From Cnuella takakiae (GTDB taxonomy: Bacteria > Bacteroidota > Bacteroidia > Chitinophagales > Chitinophagaceae): a stretch of DNA of 39,568 bases. The stretch is taken from assembly GCF_001953305.1 (NCBI RefSeq), contig NZ_MTFE01000010.1, positions 3,930,946 to 3,970,513 on the forward strand. The letters are read 5' to 3'. Made by a program: the position numbers and the translations under genes. The notes below the pieces were generated by a model. It was not told the origin of the DNA, ran no database searches, and was given only the letters and a program-made list of their open reading frames with translations. Shown here in pieces: positions 8,282 through 16,868 of the stretch (the stretch's first letter is position 1; each line of letters starts with the position of its first letter).

Positions 8282-9266
8282 GGAATAGGGATATATACCT
8301 TGACAAAACATGAACCGGCTCGTGGGTCGATGGATGCTGCACCGCACTTTCGTACTTACGATTGCATAATGCGGCTTCAATCTGCCTACTGATCTGGCTT
8401 ATGTTCTTGATGTCATTGACCAGAAAAATTCTGTCTCTCTTCACAAACTCATTATGCCCCCCGTGGGTCGCCAAAATACAGTTTAATCCAAAAGACGCAG
8501 CTTCCAATGATGTTAATCCAAACGGCTCTCCCTCGTTCAGTGAAATAAATGCATCAGCTCCTGCAAAAACCTTGTATTTCTTTTCCGTGTCTACAAAGCC
8601 ATAGAAAATGTTATCAGGATGGTTGAATCTAGCCTGAAAAGAGGCCAATTCTTTTCCGGTCCCCACTATATGAAAATTTATCCGGTAGGAGCTACTTTGG
8701 CGAAGTTGGTCAACTGCGTGTAGCATCTGGCCAAGATTCTTAGAAGCAACAACCCGACCAACATAAACTAAGTTTCGGATTCCTGAATTATCACCATTGA
8801 TCTTGAATGAAGCTACCGTTCTTGATGCATCCTCAACACCAACGGGGTAAGGATTATATATGACGGAATCTACCCGCAATCCAATATGATTTTCCCACAC
8901 ATACTTGGTCAGATTAGACACTGCTACCACTTTGTTGGAGAAAGCGCCAAAGAGGGCATGCCCCAGCACATTAACCCAGTATTTAAAGAAAGATAGGTGC
9001 CGGCGATAGGGATATCCGTGCAGGACAAATACAGATTTTTGGAAGAAAAAATTATAAACACCAAAATTCAATGAGGCAATCGAAACGTATTGTCGGGAAA
9101 GTGGCCAATTATTCCGGATAAACTTTCGGACTGCCCCATGGGTTTGCAAATAAAAAAAGGGGCGATTCTGCGCTTTCAACGCAGCTACCAATGCATCATT
9201 AACCTCCTGAACCCCCCCCTTAGCTTCAGGACCAAGAACAACAAAAACACAATCATCAGGAAGCAT
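8259..9266 (-). CDS. Family 4 glycosyltransferase
   Basis: Retaining GT-B enzyme of 335 aa. The N-terminal domain begins MLPDDCVFVVLGPEAKGGV, and the acceptor domain has SVFVLHGYPYRRHLS and KVVAVSNLTKYVW. The donor domain begins NLVYVGRVVASKNL (about residues 167-180) and carries the E-x7-E motif in NEGEPFGLTSLEAASFG. This is a clear GT4 pattern. The ATG at 9266 fits the conserved start and overlaps the polymerase gene by 11 nt. It sits between a polymerase and another GT-B gene in the tightly overlapping left block and would extend the lipid-linked repeat unit. Sugar specificity is not readable. Confidence 0.9.
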   Translation of the reverse strand: MLPDDCVFVVLGPEAKGGVQEVNDALVAALKAQNRPFFYLQTHGAVRKFIRNNWPLSRQYVSIASLNFGVYNFFFQKSVFVLHGYPYRRHLSFFKYWVNVLGHALFGAFSNKVVAVSNLTKYVWENHIGLRVDSVIYNPYPVGVEDASRTVASFKINGDNSGIRNLVYVGRVVASKNLGQMLHAVDQLRQSSSYRINFHIVGTGKELASFQARFNHPDNIFYGFVDTEKKYKVFAGADAFISLNEGEPFGLTSLEAASFGLNCILATHGGHNEFVKRDRIFLVNDIKNISQISRQIEAALCNRKYESAVQHPSTHEPVHVLSRYISLFHEDFVGN

Positions 9267-10167
9267 AGAACACTTTATAGAAAGAAAAAACACCCTCCAA
9301 CAGCACAAGCGAACAAAGGCATATATAACCCCACTTACCCTTTGGTACCGAGGCAGACCAAAACAAAAGCATCACCAGATAAACTATTGGCAGAATCCGC
9401 CCATGGAATGGTGTGAGGACAATAGCAACCAAGTATACCGTCAAAAGTAAAAGAAAATACAAACGTGATTGTCCCTTAAGGATTGTCAATCCCAGGTAAG
9501 CAAACACCGCGGTGCGCAATAAAGGAAAGGCAGTGCTCTCCTTTTCATCAGCATACACCATGAGGTCATTTGTATAATTCTCGTATCCGGATAAAGCGAG
9601 CACCTGAAGAATAAGCAAATCCTTCAAAACATAAAAAACGGCAAAGGTAATTAAGAGAATTAAGACCACTGGCTTCCAGTTTCGGATAGTGCGGTACATC
9701 AGCTGAAACCCGATGACTATAAAACTCAGTGAATGACTTGCCATACTGAACACGGCCTTCATGGAAAATTTCTTTGGCGGGTCGAAAAATGCTGGAACTA
9801 TCAAAAGAACGGCAGTTCCAAATCTGAAGTTCTGGAAGCAAAACCATGGAACGACAAACCCTATAGTAAACACTCCCAGCAGCAACAAAGCAGCAGGTGA
9901 CGGGTCCAACTTTGAATAAGCCTTAGCAAAACTATTGAATGAAAGCGCTAGCAAGAGCGCTACAAAGAACCAGAAAACGTGAAAACTTCCAAAGGCGAAT
10001 CCAATCGTCTTCCCCATGAGGCTGTACAGGCCATAGCCATCGGCCACTTCCGAAGGAAAACTTTCCCAGGTAGAAAAAAAGTCACGCCCAAGATTCTGAA
10101 AAGGAGGAAAGACCCTTATCAAAGTGGCTAAAAAAACCAGTACGCTTAACATCACTCGGGCAGGCAT
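9256..10167 (-). CDS. EpsG-family-like polysaccharide polymerase (Wzy function)
   Basis: Integral membrane protein of 303 aa with about eight to nine hydrophobic segments. The pattern resembles EpsG-type polymerases: an N-terminal segment, a polar loop GRDFFSTWESFPSEVADGYGLY, then PWFCFQNFRFGTAVLLIVPAFF (position of the Arg-containing motif, about residues 110-130) and SMASHSLSFIVIGFQL with the conserved His-Ser. It is slightly short for the family (about 350). It lies among glycosyltransferases in the block that also has its own Wzx, the usual setting for the repeat-unit polymerase. The ATG at 10167 overlaps the upstream stop as TGATG. The function is inferred from topology, motif and context, not from strong similarity. 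Confidence 0.75.
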   Translation of the reverse strand: MPARVMLSVLVFLATLIRVFPPFQNLGRDFFSTWESFPSEVADGYGLYSLMGKTIGFAFGSFHVFWFFVALLLALSFNSFAKAYSKLDPSPAALLLLGVFTIGFVVPWFCFQNFRFGTAVLLIVPAFFDPPKKFSMKAVFSMASHSLSFIVIGFQLMYRTIRNWKPVVLILLITFAVFYVLKDLLILQVLALSGYENYTNDLMVYADEKESTAFPLLRTAVFAYLGLTILKGQSRLYFLLLLTVYLVAIVLTPFHGRILPIVYLVMLLFWSASVPKGKWGYICLCSLVLLEGVFSFYKVFYAS

Positions 10168-11249
10168 CAAATTTCAACGTTGTTCCAAACAGACACAAAT
10201 TTCTCTGCAACATCAAGGCTGTTGTGATATTTCTGCACAAAGCGGCTGCCATTGCATTTCACCAGGTACATCAATCCTGGATCATTGACATACTTGCGCA
10301 CCACAGCCGCAATTGCAGCAGGGTCGGGAATAATGTTGACTAACGGCTCTTCTTTTATTCCAAAGCTGTCCATGAACTCCGGCTCACATCCCCCGAACAC
10401 CAAACGACCGTGCATCATGTTGATCAGGGCGTTCATACCCGGATCATAGCAATTAGCCTGATCAAAAATACCGTCGGCTTGTTTGATTAGGTGCAGGTAC
10501 TCTGTGAAAGGTAAATTCTCAACCGTTCTAAATTGCACTAAGCCCCTGGTTTCCTGCTCCAATAAAGATATTGCCTGGTCAATATACCAGCTTCCCTTAA
10601 AGCCATGGCGGCCAGATTGGCGGCCATGGATGAACAGCATTGGCGCAACTGATTGCCGGGGCTCGTCGAGCGTATCCCCAGGAAAATAAACCGGGAACGG
10701 GATATTGGCGAGGTATTTCGGATGACGCTGGTAAGCAATCTGGTAGCTTGCTGCACCGGTTATGATTCCCGATACATTTGCCTCTAGAAAAAGGGAATAC
10801 TCTTTGAACTTGCCGTACTCCCAAACACTTTGTTCTGCTTTATAATCGAATTTCAACGCATCGGCATGTGGTGAATACCGGAATGCTTTCTCACGAAAGG
10901 CCTGCCAATATCGGTAATCGTCACCAACAGCATACATGAACACCCGGGGGGCCCTTTTCAACAAGCTACGGAACGGATTGCGCAAATGAAACCGGGAAAA
11001 AATCCCAGGATTGACAATTTGGATAACATCAAACCCCTTTGCTGATCGCACAAAATGTTCCTCCAGTACGATACGCTCTAATCCGGCTAGGATTTTGTTT
11101 TGGACTTTCGGCTTAAGATCATACTCCCGCTGAAAATTTTTGAAGTTATCGCCTGTGCTTGCAACCACCACGTCATGTCCAAGCATCCGAAGTGCCTTTG
11201 CGAGATTACTATGAACAGCACTAAAATCTCCTACTAAAAGAACCCGCAT
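10167..11249 (-). CDS. Glycosyltransferase, GT-B fold (family 1/4-like)
   Basis: Protein of 360 aa beginning MRVLLVGDFSAVHSNLAKAL, a GT-B N-terminal Rossmann strand. The middle reads FIHGRQSGRHGFKGSWYI, the HGR-x-GxKG pattern seen at the start of the donor domain of many divergent O-antigen transferases. Downstream, IKQADGIFDQANCYDPGMNALINMMHGR occupies the position of the donor-binding motif. The usual Glu of E-x7-E is not obvious, so the family number is uncertain. No signal peptide or membrane segment is seen. The start and stop are both joined to neighbours by one-nucleotide TGATG overlaps, so it belongs to the same translationally coupled series. Confidence 0.78.
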   Translation of the reverse strand: MRVLLVGDFSAVHSNLAKALRMLGHDVVVASTGDNFKNFQREYDLKPKVQNKILAGLERIVLEEHFVRSAKGFDVIQIVNPGIFSRFHLRNPFRSLLKRAPRVFMYAVGDDYRYWQAFREKAFRYSPHADALKFDYKAEQSVWEYGKFKEYSLFLEANVSGIITGAASYQIAYQRHPKYLANIPFPVYFPGDTLDEPRQSVAPMLFIHGRQSGRHGFKGSWYIDQAISLLEQETRGLVQFRTVENLPFTEYLHLIKQADGIFDQANCYDPGMNALINMMHGRLVFGGCEPEFMDSFGIKEEPLVNIIPDPAAIAAVVRKYVNDPGLMYLVKCNGSRFVQKYHNSLDVAEKFVSVWNNVEI

Positions 11250-12703
11250 CAGGCATTATTTTTCCGTAAACTATTTCTAAACACGATTAACGAAAAGGCA
11301 ATTGCTGCAGCAATGAACACCCAGATCCAAACAAAGCTACCTGCTACTGCGAAGGTGAAATGCAACAGATACATGAACCCGTAAGTGATGACTGCTGCCA
11401 GCAGCAGCATTCCATTGAGTTTCGAAAGCCTGAATGTCACCAACCGATTAACAATGATATACATCTGGACGGCATAAACGGCATTTGCCAACACCAACGC
11501 GATTGCCAATCCCTCAAGTCCCAGCCAGTGATAGCAAAGGATGTTTATGATAACAGTGTATATACCAGCAATAAGCTCATTGACGAAATAGAACCGGGAA
11601 GAGCCTTTTGCAATCAGAAGGTAGGCCAAAGCCCACGACACCGACCTGAGTATGTTACTGAATCCGGCAATAACAATCATACGCTTCAAAACCAGGAAAT
11701 CTTCTGCATAGAGTAACCTGATCACCGTTTCGTGCAGGCCTGAAAAAACACACATCATTGGCAGCAGAATGAGTAGCGTGAACTCAATCTGTCTGTTTAC
11801 ATCGTCCCGCAAACCATTAGGGTTATTAACCTTCGAGGCGATGCGAGGAAAGAAATCTGTGGCCAGCACAGTAAAGAAAAGCCCGGTATAGGAATACGTA
11901 ATCGAATAAACCGCACTGTAGTAGCCCAGCTCAGATAAGGACCCTTCCTTTGTGATGTATAGTCTAATACAGTAAGCCACTACCTGGCCAATGAGTGATG
12001 CCAGGTTGAGTACAAAGCCAAGCTTCAGCATGGGCAAACTTGCTCTGAGCGTTTGCACCCAGGGCAGCTTTGCCGCAATGGTCTTATCAATCAATCGCTT
12101 TCTTCCAAGAAGGTGAATACTGAAAAATGAAGTGAAGGCCAATACAAGAAAGCTGATCGATATGCTGTCCGGACCGGCAAAGAAAAATATGGGCAAGGCT
12201 ACAGTTATACCTACAAGATTGCTGATTAAGCCGGCATAGGCGATAACCTTCAACGACCTTAGCCCCTGATGGATTGAATAAAGCGAATTGTAAAGCTGTG
12301 TAAAGAATATTGATCCGGCAAGGTATAGAAAGACCCTGTAGTTTGCAGTTCCATTGAGCAGTGTGCGATCAAGTACTCCGGAAAGTAAAACACAACAAAG
12401 CGTGGCAATCGAAGCAAGGACAATATTGAGCCCCTTGATTGACTGCAGCAAGGAACTGAGTCTGCCGCTTTCGTTTTCTTCCCGTGCAGCTGCGATCTCT
12501 TTCACGCCACTCACTGGCAATCCAAAACCAGAGATATTCAGAATTAGCTGCTGGGTACTTTGTAAAATGGTAAAAACCCCAAGACCCGATGCACCAAACA
12601 AAAGCGAAATTACCTTTGCCCTGATCACAGAGGACAACAAGCCCAGCACCTGTACAACGCCGAGAATCGAAGAAGTTTTGAAAAGCTCCTTGTACTTACT
12701 CAT
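11249..12703 (-). CDS. wzx: Wzx-type lipid-linked oligosaccharide flippase (MATE/MOP superfamily), first copy
   Basis: Polytopic membrane protein of 484 aa with about 12-14 hydrophobic segments spread through the whole length. It begins [21 protein letters not shown], with GASGLGVFTILQSTQQL and a conserved GLPVSGVKEI near the end of helix 2, typical of Wzx/RfbX. It would move the finished undecaprenyl-PP repeat unit to the periplasm. The ATG at 12703 overlaps the stop of the aminotransferase gene as TAATG. It is only distantly similar to the second Wzx at 28028-29269, so the two are not a recent duplication; each sits with its own polymerase. Confidence 0.92.
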   Translation of the reverse strand: MSKYKELFKTSSILGVVQVLGLLSSVIRAKVISLLFGASGLGVFTILQSTQQLILNISGFGLPVSGVKEIAAAREENESGRLSSLLQSIKGLNIVLASIATLCCVLLSGVLDRTLLNGTANYRVFLYLAGSIFFTQLYNSLYSIHQGLRSLKVIAYAGLISNLVGITVALPIFFFAGPDSISISFLVLAFTSFFSIHLLGRKRLIDKTIAAKLPWVQTLRASLPMLKLGFVLNLASLIGQVVAYCIRLYITKEGSLSELGYYSAVYSITYSYTGLFFTVLATDFFPRIASKVNNPNGLRDDVNRQIEFTLLILLPMMCVFSGLHETVIRLLYAEDFLVLKRMIVIAGFSNILRSVSWALAYLLIAKGSSRFYFVNELIAGIYTVIINILCYHWLGLEGLAIALVLANAVYAVQMYIIVNRLVTFRLSKLNGMLLLAAVITYGFMYLLHFTFAVAGSFVWIWVFIAAAIAFSLIVFRNSLRKNNA

Positions 12704-13818
12704 TACTTGTTGAAAAAAGCTTTGATAGCGGTGCTTACCTGGTTGGCCTGCTCAAAGGTCATCCCTGGAAACAGTGGCAGGCTCAAACAAGTACTCGCAA
12801 TTTCTTCTGCTATCGGAAAAGCACCTTTTGCATGGCCTAAGTGTTTGTAGGCCTCCTGCAGATGTGGCGGAATAGGATAATGAATCAGTGTACCGATTCC
12901 TTCCTGGGTAAGAAACTGTTGTAACGCATCTCTTTTTGTGGTTCGGACCACATAGAGGTGAAACACATGCGTAGCGTCGGGGTGCACATAAGGTAGAATC
13001 AAATCACCTACCCTGTTCAATAACTCGTTGTACCAGCTGGCAATCTCCTGACGCTGAACTGTCCACCTTTGCAGGTGACGCAACTTCACTTCAAGTATAC
13101 CGGCCTGCAGTTCATCCAGGCGCATGTTATGTCCAATCGTTTCGTTATGATACTTGACCTGGCTACCGTAATTGCGGAGCACCTTTACCTTCTTTGCAAT
13201 TTCAGCATCGCTTGTTGTAACAGCCCCGGCATCACCAAGTGCACCTAGGTTCTTTCCAGGATAAAAGCTGGTACCATTGGAATGACCCCAGCTCCCAGTT
13301 GGCTTGCCTGCGAAGGTGGCTGAATGCGCCTGGGCATTATCTTCCACTACTTTCAACCTATGGCGTTCGGCAATTTCCATAATAGCCGCCATTTCACAAC
13401 ATTGACCGTAAAGATGCACCGGCATAATCGCCTTGGTTTTGGCAGTTATGGCAGATTCAATCCGTAATGGATCGATGTTATAAGTGCGGGGATCCGGTTC
13501 TACAAATATAGGAGTAGCGCCGAGGTAAGAAACGGCAAGTGCAGTAGCAATATACGTATTTGAAGGCACGATAACTTCATCACCTTGGGTAATACCAAGT
13601 ACTTTCAAGGACAGGTAAAGCGCATCCAGACCATTACTTACACCAATTGCATAGGGAGTACTGTTGAACTGTGCATAAGCGCTTTCAAAAGCTGAAACAC
13701 GATTCCCAAGTACATACCAATTGCTATCGTAAACAGCGTTGAATGCCAGAGTTATTTCATCTTTAATTTCCGAATGGCTTGGCGAAAAGTCTAAGAAAGG
13801 AACCTTCATCATCGACAT
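12703..13818 (-). CDS. DegT/DnrJ/EryC1 sugar aminotransferase, FdtB/QdtB-like
   Basis: PLP-dependent enzyme of 371 aa that transfers an amino group from glutamate to a keto sugar nucleotide. Seen: KVPFLDF at the start, [13 protein letters not shown] (cofactor phosphate site), [11 protein letters not shown] with the PLP-ring Asp160, and the Schiff-base Lys189 in [17 protein letters not shown]. Together with [13 protein letters not shown], this motif set matches the subfamily that aminates C-3 of dTDP-3-keto-6-deoxyhexoses (FdtB/QdtB). Two 3,4-ketoisomerase-like genes in the same block supply such a substrate. Predicted product: dTDP-Fuc3N or dTDP-Qui3N. MSMMKVPF allows starts at 13818, 13812 or 13809; the last gives the family-standard MKVPFLDF. 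Confidence 0.92.
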   Translation of the reverse strand: MSMMKVPFLDFSPSHSEIKDEITLAFNAVYDSNWYVLGNRVSAFESAYAQFNSTPYAIGVSNGLDALYLSLKVLGITQGDEVIVPSNTYIATALAVSYLGATPIFVEPDPRTYNIDPLRIESAITAKTKAIMPVHLYGQCCEMAAIMEIAERHRLKVVEDNAQAHSATFAGKPTGSWGHSNGTSFYPGKNLGALGDAGAVTTSDAEIAKKVKVLRNYGSQVKYHNETIGHNMRLDELQAGILEVKLRHLQRWTVQRQEIASWYNELLNRVGDLILPYVHPDATHVFHLYVVRTTKRDALQQFLTQEGIGTLIHYPIPPHLQEAYKHLGHAKGAFPIAEEIASTCLSLPLFPGMTFEQANQVSTAIKAFFNK

Positions 13819-13830
13819 AAGAATATTGAA

Positions 13831-14772
13831 CTAAACAAATTGAGCATTGGTAAGCACATGTACACACTTCCCGTATTTACAACCCAGTTTTTCATAGGAA
13901 TGTATTACTGCACGGTTCGTAGTGGCCGGGTGCATAAAGGCATAGTCAGCACCATTCTCATGAAGATGAAATGCCATTTCGCTGATCAGCTTGATGTACC
14001 AACCTTTGCAGGTTTCTCCAGACACGGCTGATAAAACCATCTTTGAAATCTTTGCGCCTATCGCACTCCATTGATCCGTCAGGTAATTGGCCGTTACAAA
14101 AGCGTCCGGCGGAAAACCCGGCTCATCGGGAACGATACAAACATCCGCAAACCCTTTAATTGATTCCTCAACATAAGTGGCAAGGAACTCATCAGCCCGT
14201 TCTTGAGAGAAGATCGTTTCCGCGTGGAACCGGTCATAGTCGTTCCGCATCATACGGGCAACGCGCTTCAGGTTCTCAGTATCATCCTGAGTTGCCTTTC
14301 GAACCAGATACCGCTCATGTTTGAAAGAAGGCAGATGCAGGTAATAAGTGAGTCGACTTTCTACCAGCTTGAAGCATGATTCTCCCAAAGCCTGAATCAG
14401 GACTATATCTTCGCTAGGAAGCTCACAAAAGAAATAGGCTTTCTTCCCGCGAACATAACCCGCACTATACTCCTCCACTGCACGTTTTAATATTGTATAG
14501 GAGTTGTGGTTGTACAGGACATAAAGTAACTTATAGGTAGTAATACCAAAGTAGTCAGAGTCCCACTTCAGAAACTTTGTGACAAAAACATGTGCATAAC
14601 CGTCGATTGAAACTTCAAAGAAGTCAACTGAGGCATCGCCTCTTAGCGCTTCAATGTGATGAATTACGGTTGCGTCAACAATCTTTTTCCGGTCTACTGC
14701 TGGTAGAAAACTGTATGGTGAATAATGAAAAAGGATCGGCGCTCGCGCAAAAAGCAGGTCATTTAAGCCCAT
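13831..14772 (-). CDS. GNAT-type N-acyltransferase (WecD-like), candidate aminosugar acyltransferase
   Basis: Protein of 313 aa with two parts. The first about 150 residues contain KFLKWDSDYFGITTYKL, the WDSxxFG signature at the start of WecD/RffC-type dTDP-aminosugar acetyltransferases. Residues 155-310 form a GNAT-like domain starting YLVRKATQDDTENLKRVA and ending NRAVIHSYEKLGCKYGK, the usual last strand-helix. The acyl-CoA loop (about 245-258, SGETCKGWYIKLI) lacks the full G-x-G-x-G/A pattern, which may reflect a different acyl donor. It lies between the aminotransferase and the SDR/KAS III pair. The natural idea is that it acylates the 3-amino group with the acyl chain those enzymes build; this is inference. 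The known enzymes for Fuc3N and Qui3N (FdtC/QdtC) are of a different, hexapeptide-repeat fold. Confidence 0.8.
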   Translation of the reverse strand: MGLNDLLFARAPILFHYSPYSFLPAVDRKKIVDATVIHHIEALRGDASVDFFEVSIDGYAHVFVTKFLKWDSDYFGITTYKLLYVLYNHNSYTILKRAVEEYSAGYVRGKKAYFFCELPSEDIVLIQALGESCFKLVESRLTYYLHLPSFKHERYLVRKATQDDTENLKRVARMMRNDYDRFHAETIFSQERADEFLATYVEESIKGFADVCIVPDEPGFPPDAFVTANYLTDQWSAIGAKISKMVLSAVSGETCKGWYIKLISEMAFHLHENGADYAFMHPATTNRAVIHSYEKLGCKYGKCVHVLTNAQFV

Positions 14773-15458
14773 CAGATTATGCCCCCGTTTAAGTTAATGT
14801 TTGTACCAGTTAAATATTCGCTTTTCCGGATATATTCAACGGTGTTGAAAATATCTTCCTGTGCGCATAGCTTGCCAATGGGTATTTTCTTGAGGATGGC
14901 ATTAAGGTATTCCTGAGGCACCTGACTAATCATACCCAGCTCAGAATATCCGAGGTTGATATTATTGATGGTTATGCCCTTACCTGCATTCTCCACCGCA
15001 ATCGACTTAACAAGTCCGGTTAAGGCAGATTTTGAAGCGGCATAAGCACTGATGCCTGGCGAAGGCAATTCCGATACCACTGAACCAAAGTTGATGATAC
15101 GACCATAGGATTGGTCGCGCATTAAAGGAAGAAAGGCTAGGATGACTTTGAAAGTACCTATCACATTGACGTTGATAACTTCTGCCCATTTCTCGATGTC
15201 AGATTTATGTGCAAAAGAGTTGTAGTTGATAGCGGCACAATTAACAATTGTGATTCTACTGAGCCGTTCAGCATTCTGTTTGACCCATCCTGCCAGTGCA
15301 ACATGATCACAGATATCCATCCGGACAAACTCACCATCCTTACCTTCACTTTCAACAATTGTATTGTTGAAAAAGCCTATTACCTCTTCGCCTTTGTTAA
15401 TGTATTCGGTCATCAGATAATGACCAATTCCTTTTGATGCACCAGTTATGATAATCAT
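14772..15458 (-). CDS. SDR-family ketoreductase, FabG-like
   Basis: Classical short-chain dehydrogenase of 228 aa. The cofactor motif TGASKGIG is at residues 5-12, NCAA at 73-76, Ser126 in NFGSVVS, and Tyr139/Lys143 in YAASK; the C-terminal end is SEYLTGTNINLNGG, as in FabG (YITGQ-x-x-VDGG). The ATG at 15458 is placed on the Rossmann strand MIIITGASKGIG, 10 bp after the KAS III gene; a reading from 15509 would overlap that gene with unrelated residues. Beside a FabH-like condensing enzyme it probably reduces the 3-ketoacyl product to a 3-hydroxyacyl chain. The alternative is a sugar ketoreductase. Its stop is joined to the acyltransferase start as TGATG. Confidence 0.86.
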   Translation of the reverse strand: MIIITGASKGIGHYLMTEYINKGEEVIGFFNNTIVESEGKDGEFVRMDICDHVALAGWVKQNAERLSRITIVNCAAINYNSFAHKSDIEKWAEVINVNVIGTFKVILAFLPLMRDQSYGRIINFGSVVSELPSPGISAYAASKSALTGLVKSIAVENAGKGITINNINLGYSELGMISQVPQEYLNAILKKIPIGKLCAQEDIFNTVEYIRKSEYLTGTNINLNGGII

Positions 15459-15468
15459 GCTATTGTGT

Positions 15469-16461
15469 TTACGCCCACTTGATGAGTGCAGCACCATATG
15501 TCCAGCCACTACCTACAGCAGCAAAGAGAATAGTTGAGCCAGAATGAATTTTGCCGGCTTTTAATGTTTCGTGCAGAATAATGGGAATAGTAGCGCCTGA
15601 AGTATTTGCATAACGATCCATGTTGGTCATTACTTTCTCAAAAGGCAGGTTGATCAATTCAGCAGTTTTTTGAAGAATTCTTACGCTGGGTTGATGAGGA
15701 ATCAATAGATCAATATTTTCAATAGTCATCCCTGCATCTTCAAGCACCTGCCAGATAGCTTTGGGAAGCACTTCAGTTGCAGTTTCGTAGACTGCACGTC
15801 CGTTCATTCTAAATGTATGCAAATTCTGCTCTAGTGTATTGTGATTTGTAGGTGACTCAGAGCCACCACCAGGAATTGTAAACTCAAATTTGCCTTTACC
15901 ATCCGTGTACAATCGGTAGGCTAAAAATCCGGTTTGTTCGCAGGCAGCAGAAAGTATCGCTGCTCCAGCGCCATCACCAAAGAAAACGGCATCCCGTCTT
16001 GTCCAGTCCGTAATTTTAGAAAACGTATCTGCTCCAATAACCAAAACATTGTTATATACGCCGCTAGCTATATATTGGGATGCCACAGACATTGCAAAAA
16101 GGAAACCGCTACATACAGCAGATATATCAAAGGCAGCAGCATTCACAGCCCCAATTTTATCGTGCACAATTGCTGCGGTAGAAGGTGCAAGCCGGTCAGG
16201 AGTTGCTGTTGCTAGAATTATAAGTTCGATATCCGCTACTTTCAAACCAGCATCTTCAATTGCGTCCAATGCAGCTTGAGCTGCAAGGTCACTGGTGGCT
16301 TGTTCAGCGCTGCTTATGCGCCTTTCTTTTATACCCAAGTTCTGTCTGATCCATTCATCGGTTGTTTGTAAACGTGACGCTAACTCTGCATTTGTAAGCA
16401 CAGTTTCCGGCACACACATACCTGTTCCAATGATCTTAGCGTTGCGTACAATCTGTTTCAT
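15469..16461 (-). CDS. 3-oxoacyl-ACP synthase III family (FabH-like) enzyme
   Basis: Condensing enzyme of 330 aa with the complete KAS III triad: Cys117 in ISAVCSGF, His256 in IPHQPSVRI and Asn286 in YANTSGATIP. The Gly-rich FGDGAGAAIL and C-terminal LFAAVGSGWTYGAALIKW are also typical. KAS III joins a short acyl-CoA to malonyl-ACP. Located inside an aminosugar operon, it is unlikely to be the housekeeping copy. With the SDR that follows it could make a short 3-hydroxyacyl group (for example 3-hydroxybutyryl) for the GNAT enzyme to attach. No acyl carrier protein gene is seen, so the cellular AcpP would have to serve. The ATG at 16461 overlaps the upstream stop as TGATG. Confidence 0.93.
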   Translation of the reverse strand: MKQIVRNAKIIGTGMCVPETVLTNAELASRLQTTDEWIRQNLGIKERRISSAEQATSDLAAQAALDAIEDAGLKVADIELIILATATPDRLAPSTAAIVHDKIGAVNAAAFDISAVCSGFLFAMSVASQYIASGVYNNVLVIGADTFSKITDWTRRDAVFFGDGAGAAILSAACEQTGFLAYRLYTDGKGKFEFTIPGGGSESPTNHNTLEQNLHTFRMNGRAVYETATEVLPKAIWQVLEDAGMTIENIDLLIPHQPSVRILQKTAELINLPFEKVMTNMDRYANTSGATIPIILHETLKAGKIHSGSTILFAAVGSGWTYGAALIKWA

Positions 16462-16868
16462 CAGCTATTTACAAAATTTACATAATCAGTATACTCACGG
16501 ATATAATCCGATTCGCTATAAACGTGAGAAGCAAGGACAAGACAAATGGAACCACTTGAGAAATTGATTTCAGACGCCCAAATACCAGGTGGAATATGCA
16601 AACCCAGATTAGGTCTATTGAGTAATACCTGACGACGGGTGCGACCATCGTCCAATAAAACTTCGAATGCACCACTTGCTGCAATAAGAAACTGGTGACA
16701 CTCTTTATGTGCATGAGCACCTCTTGATTCTCCTCCCGGGATATCGTATAAATAAAATATCCTATTGATAGCGAATGGAAAATTGCGGTTACCCTCTACT
16801 GCTGTTATATTGCCGTTCCGATTGCCAATTTGAGGTAGGAACAATAAATTACAATCGTAAACTGTCAT
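16461..16868 (-). CDS. WxcM/FdtA/QdtA-like cupin: dTDP-4-keto-6-deoxy-glucose 3,4-ketoisomerase (second of two tandem copies)
   Basis: Double-stranded beta-helix (cupin) protein of 135 aa. The family core INRIFYLYDIPGGESRGAHAHK has both active-site histidines (His52 and His54), followed by Gln59 at the usual conserved position. LNRPNLGLHIPPGIWASEINFSSGSICLVLAS and SESDYIREY complete the match. Enzymes of this family move the keto group of dTDP-4-keto-6-deoxy-D-glucose from C-4 to C-3, giving the gluco (QdtA) or galacto (FdtA) isomer. The substrate requires RmlA/RmlB, which are not in this window. It overlaps the first copy by 4 nt (ATGA). Which isomer it makes cannot be told from sequence. 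Confidence 0.9.
   Translation of the reverse strand: MTVYDCNLLFLPQIGNRNGNITAVEGNRNFPFAINRIFYLYDIPGGESRGAHAHKECHQFLIAASGAFEVLLDDGRTRRQVLLNRPNLGLHIPPGIWASEINFSSGSICLVLASHVYSESDYIREYTDYVNFVNS

Noticed and set aside
16049-16279. Plus-strand frames antisense to the KAS III gene and other long antisense frames
   Set aside because: They mirror real minus-strand genes with intact motifs and show no family features themselves.
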